A stretch of 64,000 bases of DNA from Burkholderiales bacterium RIFCSPLOWO2_12_FULL_61_40 (GTDB lineage Bacteria > Pseudomonadota > Gammaproteobacteria > Burkholderiales > Burkholderiaceae_C): the NCBI GenBank assembly GCA_001770935.1, contig MESI01000090.1, positions 1 through 64,000 on the forward strand, written 5' to 3'. Numbering within the stretch: the stretch's first letter is position 1; the number at the start of each line of letters is the position of its first letter. Position numbers and translations under genes: made by a program. The notes below the pieces were generated by a model. That model made no database searches and had not been told where the DNA came from. It was given only the letters and a program-made list of their open reading frames with translations. Below, piece by piece: positions 1-8,522 of the stretch.

Positions 1-963
1 TTCCTGGCCCAGGCGGTCCGCCACGGGGATGAAGATTTCATTGGTTTCGTTGCGTTTTTGGTATTCAAAGTCGCTCAACTCTTCAAAGCGGGCCAGACGG
101 GCCTTGCTCTTGGCCTGGCGGGCCTTGGGGTTCTGGCGCGACCATTCCAACTCTTTCTTCAAGGCCTTGGCACGGGCCTCTTCGCCTTTTTGCTCGGCTT
201 CCAGGCGCGCTTGCTTTTGCGTCAACCAGTCGCTGTAGTTGCCCTTGTAAGGGATACCGGAGCCCCGGTCCAGTTCCAAAATCCACTCGGCGGCATTGTC
301 CAGGAAGTAGCGATCGTGGGTAATGGCCACCACGGTGCCGGAGTAACGCTGCAAAAACTGCTCCAGCCAGTCCACGGATTCGGCGTCCAGGTGGTTGGTC
401 GGCTCGTCCAGCAGCAGCATGTCGGGCTTGGACAGCAGCAGGCGGCACAGGGCCACACGGCGCTTTTCACCACCGGAGAGCACGCCGATGTTGGCATCCC
501 ATGGGGGCAGGCGCAGGGCGTCGGCAGCAATTTCCAACTGGTGCTCGGAATCCGTGCCAGCGGTGGCGATGATGGCTTCCAGCTCGGCCTGCTCGGCGGC
601 CAAAGCGTCAAAGTCGGCATCTTCGGCACCATAGGCGGTGTAGACCTCTTCCAGACGGGCTTTGGCGGCGAACACCTTGCCCATGCCGGATTCCACGCTC
701 TCACGCACCGTTTGGGTGGGGTCGAGCTGAGGCTCCTGGGGCAGATATCCGATGTTCAGTCCGGCCATGGGCTGGGCTTCGCCTTCGATTTCCTTGTCCA
801 GTCCGGCCATGATTTTGAGCAGTGTGGATTTGCCCGAGCCGTTGGTACCCAGCACACCAATCTTGGCGCCTGGGAAAAAGCTCAAGGAAATGTCTTTAAG
901 AATATGACGCTTGGGCGGCACGATCTTGCCGACGCGGTTCATCGTGAATACGTATTGGGCCAT
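1..963 (-). CDS. ettA: Energy-dependent translational throttle protein EttA, 5' part only
   Basis: This is an ABC-F ATPase that binds the ribosomal E site and gates the first steps of elongation according to energy state. The window holds the N-terminal 321 residues; the rest lies beyond the left edge. Reading from the ATG at 963, the protein begins MAQYVFTMNRVGKIVPPKRH, typical of EttA. Visible are Walker A GTNGSGKST (about 39-47), an inserted arm region (about 95-145), signature LSGGE (162-166), Walker B with DEPTNHLD (about 186-193) and a charged linker (about 240-300). There are no membrane segments. The family is usually about 555 residues. The name rests on the N-terminus and the linker and is well supported; only the second ATPase domain cannot be seen. 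Confidence 0.93.
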   Translation of the reverse strand, partial: MAQYVFTMNRVGKIVPPKRHILKDISLSFFPGAKIGVLGTNGSGKSTLLKIMAGLDKEIEGEAQPMAGLNIGYLPQEPQLDPTQTVRESVESGMGKVFAAKARLEEVYTAYGAEDADFDALAAEQAELEAIIATAGTDSEHQLEIAADALRLPPWDANIGVLSGGEKRRVALCRLLLSKPDMLLLDEPTNHLDAESVDWLEQFLQRYSGTVVAITHDRYFLDNAAEWILELDRGSGIPYKGNYSDWLTQKQARLEAEQKGEEARAKALKKELEWSRQNPKARQAKSKARLARFEELSDFEYQKRNETNEIFIPVADRLGQE

Positions 964-1049
964 TGCTGTACTAATTTATCGGGAGTAAAGGCAGCATTAT
1001 CGACTGCCGCACAGAAAGGCGCAGCCCGACACGCCAGACGCAAGGGGAA

Positions 1050-3281
1050 TTATGGTCCTTCTTGCGGGCGTCCGAGGTTGTTGCGCAAAGCCGCCTGGGC
1101 TACTGCGTCCAGCGCGTTATCCATGACCCGCCCATCCGATACCAGACGAATCAGGCCCAACCCCCGCAATCGGTCCATGGTTCGCCGGGACATGGAATGC
1201 GCCAGGCCGCCACCGGAAATGAACATGAACAAGGTACGGTGCGGGCTGGCCCAGGTGAGTTGGGCACGCACCCACTGCCCGCCCAATGCCAAGTCAACCC
1301 AGGATCCTGTATTGAGATGGTCCGCTGACCACGACTGCTGCGCCATCGGATCAAAAGCCTCAGGTGGCTCCACATACTCTTCCGGCAGGACCGGGGGCTC
1401 CTCCAAATAACCCGAATCACCGGCTTCGTCGTCCACGATCCAGAGTTTATCAGGCGGTAAACCAACATTGCGCACAGCCGCTTCATGGGCCGTCGGCGAC
1501 GGCGCTTCGTCAGTTGCAGAGCCGGGTCGGGGGTTGTCGAAGGCCTTTTCGTGGAAAGTGATCAGCGCATCAAAGAAAACGACCATGCGCTCTGGCGGAT
1601 AGGAAATCAACTCCAAACCCTGGCGCATTTTGACCAGCATGCCGGGCACCATCTGCACCAGCCGCGCCCGGTTGCGCCGCGCTAACCGCGGGCGCACACT
1701 CCAGACCAGGTCGTCCACCAACGCCAAATAGCCATCGGCGTCCACGGCGCCATCCACACACCGCAGTTGCGACTCTGCCACGACTTGCGCCCATGGTCCA
1801 CGCAAAAAGGTGACCACCATTTCGGGTATGGTTTTTTTCTCCAAGCGCGCGGCAAAGTCTTCGGCCAAACGTTGCGCCAGCAGGTTGCGCTGCTCGGCAT
1901 GCAACAGGCCGCGAGCCGCTTCTTCGGCGCGCTGGCGCTGGTCGTGTTCGTCACTCGCCCAGCGCGCCTCCAGTGCGTGCAACACATCGGCAAATGCAAC
2001 AGCATCGCCTTCGCCCGCCGCGAGTTGTTGGATCGCCGCTTCAAACGAGGCATGAAAATTGAAAAACCCCGGCTCTTCAGGTGAAGAAAAACCCAGGCTT
2101 CGATGGGTCATCTTGTCCAGGAACTGGCGGGCAGGATGTTGGCGCTCGCTGAAAAAACGGGCGTCTGACTGCGACAGCCTGATCAGCAGAGGCTCCATGG
2201 AATGCAGACTCTGGCGCACCGCAGCCAGCAGGCGGTGGTCACGCATCAGGTTTTCCAGCATCAGCCGCACCACCTCCTCCCCCAACTGGCGCCCCAGGTA
2301 CTTGCTTTGGGCATGTTCACGGTGCACGCTTTTGCCACCCCGCGCCGCCAGGGGCGGGGCCTTCAGCCCAGGTGCCGCAGTTTGGCCCGCGCGCTCGGCC
2401 AAGCGCTTCATCATGGGCTCCACCAGCTTCAGGTCTTCCAGCGCAGCAAAAGACGCGGGCACCGTGTGGGTAAAGTCACCAGCCCCGCCTGCCTGGGCGC
2501 CCACTTCCAGCTCACCCGACAGCAGGCGGCGCAACTTGTCCAGTGTCAGCAAGGTGCGGGTCACCGAATTTTCTGGTGCTTTGCTGCGCCCGCCGAACTC
2601 GCCCCCCGGTGCGCCCAGCGGCCCGACGGGCTCCACCCCCTGGGAGCGCAGCCAATCGGAAACCTCCCGGTACAACTGCCGCAAACTGACCCCCAACAGA
2701 CCGGCAGCAGTGCTCATCAGAGCAGCGCGCGCATCTTCCTGCGGCACATGTTTTGACAAGGTTTCGCGCAAGGCGTAGACAAAGGACTCCGGCTTGAGCG
2801 GATTCAAATGCGCTTGCACGGTGGTCCAGCCCAACAAGGTGCTGACCAGGGCGTTGAGCGTGGGCAGCACGTCATCCACCGCCTGAAAAACCTCTTGCTG
2901 CGTCAATGCAAATTCGATATTGGCGTCGATTTGCTCTTCCTCCAGAAACTGGAAATCATCAAACCGCACCGTGGCCTGTGCGTTGACCCGTTGCCTGTCC
3001 CCACCGTATACGGCGGCGCGCAATGCCGTAGCAAAGGTCTTTTTTACCGCCATGTGCTGGACCGCCAGCCCCACGATAGCGTCTTGCCCCGCCGGACGCA
3101 TTTGCCCATACAGCGGTTTATTCTTGGCCGCCATCACCGCCGCCTGCAGCCCGTTCAGAACATCGTCCACCAAGGCATCGCTTTGCTCCAGCACCGCCTC
3201 GATACAGGCTTGCAAGGAGGGCTTGGCACTGCCCGCATCGTGCGCCACCCCCAGGCGTCGCAGTATGAATTTTTTCATCAT
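1050..3281 (-). CDS. DUF1631 family protein
   Basis: A large soluble protein of about 743 residues that resembles the DUF1631 family common in beta- and gammaproteobacteria; no biochemical role is established for the family as far as I know. The sequence is rich in Ala, Leu, Arg and Glu, with no signal peptide or obvious membrane helix. The reading frame continues upstream to 3317, but the tandem ATG codons at 3281 and 3278 are preceded by GGGAG motifs at suitable distance, so translation probably starts there (MMKKFILRRLGV). It follows ettA after an 86-base gap on the same strand and is divergent from rhlE. Function cannot be inferred from the context. Confidence 0.75.
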   Translation of the reverse strand: MMKKFILRRLGVAHDAGSAKPSLQACIEAVLEQSDALVDDVLNGLQAAVMAAKNKPLYGQMRPAGQDAIVGLAVQHMAVKKTFATALRAAVYGGDRQRVNAQATVRFDDFQFLEEEQIDANIEFALTQQEVFQAVDDVLPTLNALVSTLLGWTTVQAHLNPLKPESFVYALRETLSKHVPQEDARAALMSTAAGLLGVSLRQLYREVSDWLRSQGVEPVGPLGAPGGEFGGRSKAPENSVTRTLLTLDKLRRLLSGELEVGAQAGGAGDFTHTVPASFAALEDLKLVEPMMKRLAERAGQTAAPGLKAPPLAARGGKSVHREHAQSKYLGRQLGEEVVRLMLENLMRDHRLLAAVRQSLHSMEPLLIRLSQSDARFFSERQHPARQFLDKMTHRSLGFSSPEEPGFFNFHASFEAAIQQLAAGEGDAVAFADVLHALEARWASDEHDQRQRAEEAARGLLHAEQRNLLAQRLAEDFAARLEKKTIPEMVVTFLRGPWAQVVAESQLRCVDGAVDADGYLALVDDLVWSVRPRLARRNRARLVQMVPGMLVKMRQGLELISYPPERMVVFFDALITFHEKAFDNPRPGSATDEAPSPTAHEAAVRNVGLPPDKLWIVDDEAGDSGYLEEPPVLPEEYVEPPEAFDPMAQQSWSADHLNTGSWVDLALGGQWVRAQLTWASPHRTLFMFISGGGLAHSMSRRTMDRLRGLGLIRLVSDGRVMDNALDAVAQAALRNNLGRPQEGP

Positions 3282-3317
3282 GCTCCCATTCTCCCAGTTG
3301 CAAGGCCCCAGCGCCAA

Positions 3318-3565
3318 TGCTTTGACACATTGTTACCGTCCCCGCGTACGCCATTGACCGGGAACAAAGCATTTTTCCCCCGCAACGCCCAACGTGCGAC
3401 AATAGGGGCTGTTGTGGTGCGTCAGTTGCCCACAATTTCAGCACCATGCTGGGGACAAGACCGACAATCAGCGTCCCGCTTTTGAATCTATCTGCCTTTG
3501 ACTGACTGGGTGTTACGGCACCCAGACAGGCCGATATCCCAAGCGCCCTGGATGGGTGCCCAACT
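3318..3565 (+). promoter_or_regulatory. Structured 5' leader region of rhlE
   Basis: About 250 non-coding bases lie between the two divergent genes. Several hairpins can be drawn on the rhlE strand: TTGTGG/CCACAA near 3411-3435, and CTGGGTG (3506-3512) with CACCCAG (3519-3525) around a 6-base loop. A second TGGGTG at 3553-3558, just before the rhlE ATG, could compete for the same CACCCA. No clear Shine-Dalgarno sequence precedes the start codon. A structured leader fits a cold-inducible DEAD-box helicase, but regulation is inference. Confidence 0.4.
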
Positions 3566-5338
3566 ATGAACTTCGAAGAATTGAACCTGGCTCCTGCCAT
3601 TGTGAAAGCGGTGCGCGAGCACGGTTACGAGACCCCTACGGCCATTCAGGCCCAGGCCATTCCCCTGATCCTGGAAGGCCACGATCTGCTGGGAGGCGCC
3701 CAAACCGGTACCGGTAAAACCGCCGCTTTTGTGCTGCCCATGCTGCACAAGCTGGCCATGAACCGCAGCGCACAAAACAAATTTGGCGGCACCGGCATCC
3801 GTGCCCTGGTGCTGACCCCCACCCGCGAACTGGCCGCCCAGGTGGAAGAGTCGGTACGCACCTATGGCAAATTCCTGCAACTCTCCAGCACGGTGATTTT
3901 TGGCGGTGTGGGCATGAACCCGCAAATCTCCAAACTCAAAAAAGGCGTGGACATCCTGGTAGCCACCCCTGGCCGCTTGCTCGACTTGCAACAGCAAGGC
4001 ATGCTGGATTTGGGCCAGGTACAGATGCTGATCCTGGACGAAGCCGACCGCATGCTGGACATGGGTTTTATCCACGACGTCAAGAAAGTGCTGGCCCTGG
4101 TGCCGAAAGAAAAGCAGAGCCTGCTGTTCTCCGCCACCTTCAGCGACGAGATTCGCGATCTGGCCAATGGCCTGCTGAAAAACCCGCAAAGCGTGCAGGT
4201 CACCCCCCGCAACACCACGGTGCAACGCATCACCCAGGTGATTCACCCCGTGGGACGCGGCAAGAAAAAGGCGCTGTTGGCGCACATCATCCAGGAACAA
4301 AACTGGAGCCAGGTGCTGGTGTTCACCCGCACCAAGTTCGGCGCCAACAACGTGGCCGAATTTTTGGAAAAAAACGGCATCACCGCCATGGCACTGCACG
4401 GTAACAAAAGCCAGTCGGCACGGACCCAAGCCCTGAGCGGCTTCAAAAGCGGTGAAGTGCGCGCCCTGGTCGCCACCGACATTGCCGCCCGCGGTATCGA
4501 TATTGACGACCTGCCCCACGTCGTGAACTACGAAATCCCCAACGTCAGCGAAGACTATGTGCACCGCATCGGCCGCACCGGCCGCGCCGGAGCCGATGGC
4601 GCCGCCGTCAACCTGGTGTGCCTGGATGAAGAGGGCTTCATGCAGGACATCGAACGCTTCACCAAGCAAAACATCGAAGTCAAAATCATCGAAGGTTTTG
4701 GCCCCGAGCCTGGCGAGCGGGCAGAGCCCATCGCCATGGGGCGCCAGACCATTTGGGGCGGTGCCGGCAAACCGCCTAGCCGCGACGTGATGCAGGCTGC
4801 GGCCAAATCCGCTCGGACCGAGATGCTGCAGCGCGTGCGCGACAGCAAGGCCGCCCGCCCTGGTGCGGGTGGTGGCGGCAATACAGGTGGTGGCCGTGGC
4901 GGCCAGGGTCCCCGTGGTAACGCAGGCCATGGTGGTGGCAATGGCGGTGGTGGTTTTGGTGGTGGCCGTGGTGGCGAGCAAGCTCCCCGTCCACAAGGCG
5001 CCCGTCCTCCACAAGGTCGCGGGCGTGGTCCCGTGGGTGACGCACAGCCGCGCAGCCATGAAGGGCGTTTTGCGGGTGGCACTGCTGAACCACGCGCACC
5101 CCGTTCTGCCCCGGGCGGCCAACCAGACCCCATGCGCACCAGCGTCGATATGATGGCTGAACGCGGCGCTCGCCGTGGCGGCAATTTTGGCGGTGGCAAC
5201 CGCAACGGAGGCTCCAATGGTGGCGGATACGGCGGTGGATATGGCGGCGGTGGCGGCGGCCAAAGGTCGGGTGGCTTTGGTGGCGGGGGCAACGGGTCTC
5301 GTGGGCCGGGAGGTTCTCGCGGTCCTTCTGGCCGATAA
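3566..5338 (+). CDS. rhlE: ATP-dependent DEAD-box RNA helicase RhlE
   Basis: Unwinds RNA duplexes, typically in ribosome assembly, RNA decay and cold adaptation, in the cytoplasm. Motifs appear in order: Q-motif region PTAIQAQAIP (about 24-33), Walker A AQTGTGKT (45-52), PTRELA (about 85-90), DEAD (158-161), SAT (189-191), ARGID, and HRIGRTGR near 332-339. From about residue 430 the 590-residue protein turns into a long Gly/Arg-rich tail with many GGG and RGG-like units, a nonspecific RNA-binding tail typical of RhlE. The last ~98 bases overlap the next gene in another frame, so the tail codons double as the Rossmann motif of that protein. The start was chosen at the first ATG of the conserved N-terminus MNFEELNLAP. 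Confidence 0.92.
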   Translation: MNFEELNLAPAIVKAVREHGYETPTAIQAQAIPLILEGHDLLGGAQTGTGKTAAFVLPMLHKLAMNRSAQNKFGGTGIRALVLTPTRELAAQVEESVRTYGKFLQLSSTVIFGGVGMNPQISKLKKGVDILVATPGRLLDLQQQGMLDLGQVQMLILDEADRMLDMGFIHDVKKVLALVPKEKQSLLFSATFSDEIRDLANGLLKNPQSVQVTPRNTTVQRITQVIHPVGRGKKKALLAHIIQEQNWSQVLVFTRTKFGANNVAEFLEKNGITAMALHGNKSQSARTQALSGFKSGEVRALVATDIAARGIDIDDLPHVVNYEIPNVSEDYVHRIGRTGRAGADGAAVNLVCLDEEGFMQDIERFTKQNIEVKIIEGFGPEPGERAEPIAMGRQTIWGGAGKPPSRDVMQAAAKSARTEMLQRVRDSKAARPGAGGGGNTGGGRGGQGPRGNAGHGGGNGGGGFGGGRGGEQAPRPQGARPPQGRGRGPVGDAQPRSHEGRFAGGTAEPRAPRSAPGGQPDPMRTSVDMMAERGARRGGNFGGGNRNGGSNGGGYGGGYGGGGGGQRSGGFGGGGNGSRGPGGSRGPSGR

Positions 5339-5918
5339 GAGCTACTCCAAAGTCATTTGCGTGGGGCGGCGTGCGCTGCCCCTGCAGCACCCCAAACTCG
5401 TCCAGCACACCGTGGACTTCAAGGCCGTGGCACCGTTCACGGCCTTGCCACATGTGGACGACGTATTTATTGCACTCGGCACCACCATCAAGGTCGCTGG
5501 CAGCCAGGCGGCATTCAGGGCCGTCGATTTTGAGGCTATTGTGGCTGTAGCCCGCGCTGGACGTGCGCATGGCGCTACCAAATTAGGAGTAGTCAGCGCC
5601 ATGGGGGCGGACCCGAATTCCGGTATTTTCTACAACCGCGTCAAAGGCGAGATGGAACAGGCACTCGCTCATATGGGCTTCAAGAGCTTGGTGATGGCCC
5701 GCCCCTCCCTACTGGCGGGGGACCGGGAAGCACTGGAGCAATCCAGCCGCCTGGGCGAACGCCTCGGGCTGCTGGCGACGCGCTGGCTTAACCCGCTTAT
5801 CCCGAACAACTACCGTTCCATTCAGGCCAGCGATGTGGCGAAAGCCCTGGTCAAAGCAGTCCAATCCGGCAAGCCGGGTGTGCAAGTGCTGTTATCGGGC
5901 GAAATGCAGGGCAGCTAG
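5241..5918 (+). CDS. NAD(P)-binding SDR-like oxidoreductase, overlapping rhlE
   Basis: An atypical short-chain dehydrogenase / epimerase-like protein of about 225 residues. The dinucleotide-binding glycine motif GATGLVG sits at about residues 16-22 and a YNRVK (Y-x3-K) catalytic-type motif at about 130-134. The substrate is unknown. Members of this group often carry the motif within the first 10-15 residues, so the start must lie inside rhlE: ATG 5241 is the best candidate, with ATG 5175 and 5217 upstream and GTG codons just downstream. Overlap with rhlE is about 98 bases in a different frame on the same strand. Positions 5529-5592 resemble a degenerate copy of the dispersed repeat found elsewhere in the window. 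No clear ribosome binding site is seen. Confidence 0.8.
   Translation: MAAVAAAKGRVALVAGATGLVGREVLAVLLADKSYSKVICVGRRALPLQHPKLVQHTVDFKAVAPFTALPHVDDVFIALGTTIKVAGSQAAFRAVDFEAIVAVARAGRAHGATKLGVVSAMGADPNSGIFYNRVKGEMEQALAHMGFKSLVMARPSLLAGDREALEQSSRLGERLGLLATRWLNPLIPNNYRSIQASDVAKALVKAVQSGKPGVQVLLSGEMQGS
5529..5592 (+). repeat. Possible degenerate copy of the ~60 bp dispersed repeat
   Basis: The stretch CTGTAGCCCGCGCTGGA followed by GTGCGCATGGCGCTACC and AAATTAG resembles the repeat in dinB at 54667-54725. It is embedded in the oxidoreductase gene, in a segment (VARAGRAHGATKLGVVSA) that also looks like the family consensus, so similarity by chance or convergence is possible. Confidence 0.35.
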
Positions 5919-5946
5919 CGCTGCGCACACGGAAAAACTTCCACCC

Positions 5947-6330
5947 CTAGCCCCGCACAAACAATGTCACCAGCGGGTCCGGGCCCACCTGGCGGCTCCA
6001 ATGCCCGTGAATGCTGGGGTCAAAGGTCTGGCCTTCGGGCAGCAGGTCTGCAGAGTAGAAATGCTCACCCGGTTTGAAAATGCGTGACACACCGCCCTGA
6101 ATACCAATCTCCATCTGCCCGCCCAGAATAAAACACCACTGGGTGTACCCCGAGCAATGGAACTGGCTGCGAAAACCCACCGGGCTGGTGCGCAACTGGT
6201 ACCCACCGGACACAAACAGCTCGGACAGCATGGACTGCGGTGAGCCCTGCTCCAGCGGCAGGGCCTCCTCGCGAAACTGGGCGCGGCCATCGGTATCGGT
6301 GAAGAGAACTACTTTGGTAAAAATTGCCAT
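5947..6330 (-). CDS. Cupin-fold domain protein
   Basis: A 127-residue single-domain protein with the small beta-barrel pattern of cupins: alternating hydrophobic strands, a GYTQWCFILGGQMEIGI segment like a cupin motif 1, and PGEHFYSADLLPEG like motif 2. The usual two-His metal motif is not obvious, so a catalytic role is uncertain. It has no signal peptide. Neighbours are the oxidoreductase (convergent) and the MarR regulator (same strand, about 95 bases upstream). It may be a small-molecule binding or isomerase-like protein; function is not assigned. Confidence 0.65.
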   Translation of the reverse strand: MAIFTKVVLFTDTDGRAQFREEALPLEQGSPQSMLSELFVSGGYQLRTSPVGFRSQFHCSGYTQWCFILGGQMEIGIQGGVSRIFKPGEHFYSADLLPEGQTFDPSIHGHWSRQVGPDPLVTLFVRG

Positions 6331-6424
6331 GGTGCGTTTCGCCGAAGTTAAATCCGTGCATTATCCCCAGCACAGGCCTGTTTTTGCCCAGGCCGCCTCA
6401 CGCTGGCCACAGGGCTACGGCGTG

Positions 6425-6895
6425 TTAGGCCTCACCTTCTCCAGTGTCTGCCGAGGACAAAAGTTCCATGGCCTCGTCAATGAGCGCATGCAGGGCCACC
6501 ACGCGCTGCTCACCCAAAATCTGGTTGATGCCCTCTTGCGCCACCCGCCATTGGCGTTGCGCCTCCACCCGCTTGCGCTGCCCCTCTTCGGTGGCGGTGA
6601 TCAGGCGGCTGCGGGCATCGGCACCCGGACCAATCGCCAGCAGCCCGGCGGCCACCAGCGGCTGCAGATTGCGCGACAGGGTTGAGGTGCTGACCTTCAT
6701 CTCCGCCGCCAGATCCACCGCACGAATGGGCCCGAGCTTGACCACGTAGGACAAGAGCGAGTACTGCGTGCCCTTGAGCCCGGTTTTGCCCACTTCATCG
6801 TCGTAATGCCGGGCCACGCGGCGCATGAGCTGGCGCAGCTTGAGGTTGGTGCAACCCTGGGGCTTTTGCAGGTCGGGCTTGACAAAGGTGTTCAT
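6425..6895 (-). CDS. MarR family transcriptional regulator
   Basis: A 156-residue winged-helix regulator. The centre reads GLKGTQYSLLSYVVKLGPIR, then the recognition-helix region AAEMKVSTSTLSRNLQPLVAAGLL and the wing GADARSRLITATEEGQ, all typical of MarR. It is transcribed divergently from the thioesterase and gloA genes. A perfect 16-base palindrome in the 72-base gap is a likely operator for this dimeric regulator, suggesting self-regulation and control of the thioesterase. The ligand is unknown. Confidence 0.88.
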   Translation of the reverse strand: MNTFVKPDLQKPQGCTNLKLRQLMRRVARHYDDEVGKTGLKGTQYSLLSYVVKLGPIRAVDLAAEMKVSTSTLSRNLQPLVAAGLLAIGPGADARSRLITATEEGQRKRVEAQRQWRVAQEGINQILGEQRVVALHALIDEAMELLSSADTGEGEA

Positions 6896-6916
6896 TTTAT
6901 TTATTGTACCTGCATC

Positions 6917-6932
6917 AGTTGCATATGCAACT
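6917..6932. promoter_or_regulatory. Candidate MarR operator palindrome
   Basis: AGTTGCATATGCAACT is a perfect 16-base palindrome midway between the divergent MarR gene (start 6895) and the thioesterase gene (start 6968). Its size and TTGCA half-sites fit MarR dimer sites. Assignment to the adjacent regulator is inference from position. Confidence 0.6.
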
Positions 6933-6967
6933 TATTTTCAAACCACTTCTACGAAAGCGCAAAAACC

Positions 6968-7519
6968 ATGTCGAACATCTCCCTGATTGAAACCTGGATG
7001 GCCCAGGAGCAAGAAGTCCTGGCACGGCTGGAGGCCGGCCCCGGCCCTGGCGTGGCACGGCCTGAGCAAATCGCTGGCTTGACCGGTTTGCAAATGATGC
7101 AAGCCATGCTGCGCGGCGAAATCCCTTACGCCGCCATCGCCAAGACGCTGGATTTCGCCATCATTGAAGTCAGTGAAGGCCGCGCCGTGTTCCAGGGCAC
7201 GCCCGGCCCGGCGCATCTGAACCCGATGGGCACCATCCACGGCGGCTGGTACGCCACCCTGCTCGACTCGGCTCTGGGCTGCGCCGTGCACACCATGATG
7301 CCGCCTGGGCGCGCTTACACCACGGCCGAACTGGGTGTGAACCTGGTGCGGGCCATAGGTCCCAAGGTGACACGGGTGCGCGCCGAAGGCAAGATCATCC
7401 ATTGCGGTCGGCAGCTGGCCACCGCCGAGGCACGCATCGTAGGCCCCGACGGAACCCTCTACGCCCATGCCACCACCACCTGCCTGGTTTTCGAGATGAA
7501 GCCGCCCGCCCAAGCCTGA
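6968..7519 (+). CDS. PaaI-family hotdog thioesterase
   Basis: A 183-residue single hotdog-domain protein probably hydrolysing an acyl- or aryl-CoA thioester. The core carries [25 protein letters not shown], the HGG-type motif and following helix of PaaI/YbgC-like enzymes, then a strand [12 protein letters not shown]. The frame is open back to 6806, but ATG 6968 gives a normal N-terminus and lies downstream of the operator palindrome; no strong Shine-Dalgarno is seen. gloA starts 20 bases after its stop, so the two are probably cotranscribed under the MarR regulator. The substrate is unknown; aromatic-acid metabolism would be a guess from family alone. Confidence 0.85.
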   Translation: MSNISLIETWMAQEQEVLARLEAGPGPGVARPEQIAGLTGLQMMQAMLRGEIPYAAIAKTLDFAIIEVSEGRAVFQGTPGPAHLNPMGTIHGGWYATLLDSALGCAVHTMMPPGRAYTTAELGVNLVRAIGPKVTRVRAEGKIIHCGRQLATAEARIVGPDGTLYAHATTTCLVFEMKPPAQA

Positions 7520-7539
7520 CTCCCCAGACAATGGCAGGC

Positions 7540-7950
7540 ATGCGACTTCTACACACCATGCTGCGCGTGGGCAACCTCCAGCGCTCCATCGACTTCTACA
7601 CCCAGGTGCTGGGCATGCGGCTGCAACGCACCTCGGAAAATCCGGAGTACCAATACTCGCTGGCCTTTGTCGGTTATGGCGGCAACCCCGAGCACGCCGA
7701 GATTGAACTCACCTACAACTGGGGCGTGGAGTCCTACGAGATGGGCACCGCCTTTGGCCACGTCGCCCTGGGCGTGCCCGATGTCTATGCGGCCTGTGAA
7801 AAAATCAAGGCGTCCGGTGGCAACGTTACCCGCGAAGCCGGACCGGTGAAGGGCGGCACCAGTGTGATCGCCTTTGTCACCGACCCCGACGGCTACAAGA
7901 TCGAACTGATCCAGCGCGCCGAGCATGCCGCCGGTACAGGCCTTGGTTAA
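7540..7950 (+). CDS. gloA: Lactoylglutathione lyase (glyoxalase I)
   Basis: Converts the hemithioacetal of methylglyoxal and glutathione to S-lactoylglutathione in the cytoplasm. The 136-residue protein starts [20 protein letters not shown], close to the family standard, with metal ligand His5. Further ligands are expected at the Glu in [10 protein letters not shown] (about 56), the His in [11 protein letters not shown] (about 74) and the Glu in DGYKIELIQ (about 122). ATG 7540 is preferred over ATG 7531 because the canonical N-terminus begins there. It probably forms an operon with the thioesterase upstream. Confidence 0.93.
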   Translation: MRLLHTMLRVGNLQRSIDFYTQVLGMRLQRTSENPEYQYSLAFVGYGGNPEHAEIELTYNWGVESYEMGTAFGHVALGVPDVYAACEKIKASGGNVTREAGPVKGGTSVIAFVTDPDGYKIELIQRAEHAAGTGLG

Positions 7951-7978
7951 TGGCGAGAAGCGGCAATAAGTTGCTGCT

Positions 7979-8007
7979 CCTTGGCAAACCAAGGCCCCAG
8001 TTTGGGG
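7979..8007. repeat. Two adjacent small hairpins after gloA
   Basis: CCTTGG-CAAA-CCAAGG (7979-7994) is followed at once by CCCCA-GTT-TGGGG (7995-8007). Both stems are perfect. No T-run follows on either strand, so a classic intrinsic terminator is not supported, though they could still shape or end the gloA transcript. Confidence 0.4.
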
Positions 8008-8101
8008 AAATACGGTCGATATTACAGGAGACCATCTATCCCAAAAAAGGCGGTGCTATGCCCTCTACCTTGCTTAGCCCCCCACCATCGAACTTGAAGT
8101 T

Positions 8102-8517
8102 TTGAAGTGGAGCCGACAGCTACAGCCCACCCGGTTCAACGATTACGTTGCACTTCGGTTCTTGGCGAACGCCATTTATTCCTTGCGCGCCGCGCAATCC
8201 TCCGAATTGGGCCCGACCAGCCGATGCCAGATGGCGCTGGAAGGCATCTATGCACTGTGCCCTGGGTCTATTTATCTGCACGGCCTTCTCCCTCTGGGTC
8301 AAGAAGGACACAAAGAGCTGGTCATCCAGGTTGCCACTGAACTGATGGGACTCCCTGTGGCAGACCGACACCAGATTTTGACCGCCAAAAACAACTGGAA
8401 ACCCTGACCTGTGACGCCGCCGAATCGCTGGACGAACAGGACGTGCGTTTTATGGGGGCGATCGGTCACAAGGCCTTGTCGCAAGCACAACAGGTGTACC
8501 CCGACTGGTTTGAGTAA
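8102..8517 (+). pseudogene. Small hypothetical gene, probably frameshifted
   Basis: I do not recognise this protein. One frame (8102-8407) gives a protein-like segment containing RFNDYVALRFLANAIYSLR and LEGIYALCPGSIYLHGLLPL. Before its stop the coding signal appears to pass to another frame, which runs from about 8341 to a TAA at 8515-8517 and contains QLETLTCDAAESLDEQDVRF and YPDWFE. A single one-base slip near 8341-8390 would join them into about 138 residues. The start is unclear: only a TTG at 8102 is available in that frame. It may be a decayed gene or a sequencing error. Confidence 0.45.
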
Positions 8518-8522
8518 CGGGC

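Noticed and set aside
3488..5263. Long open frame antisense to rhlE (about 590 codons)
   Set aside because: It mirrors the strong codon bias of rhlE, has low-complexity Ala/His/Thr composition and no recognisable domain. It is a by-product of high GC at third positions.
4860..5335. Tandem repeat or CRISPR-like array
   Set aside because: The repeated GGTGGTGGC words encode the Gly/Arg tail of RhlE; units are irregular and there are no spacers.
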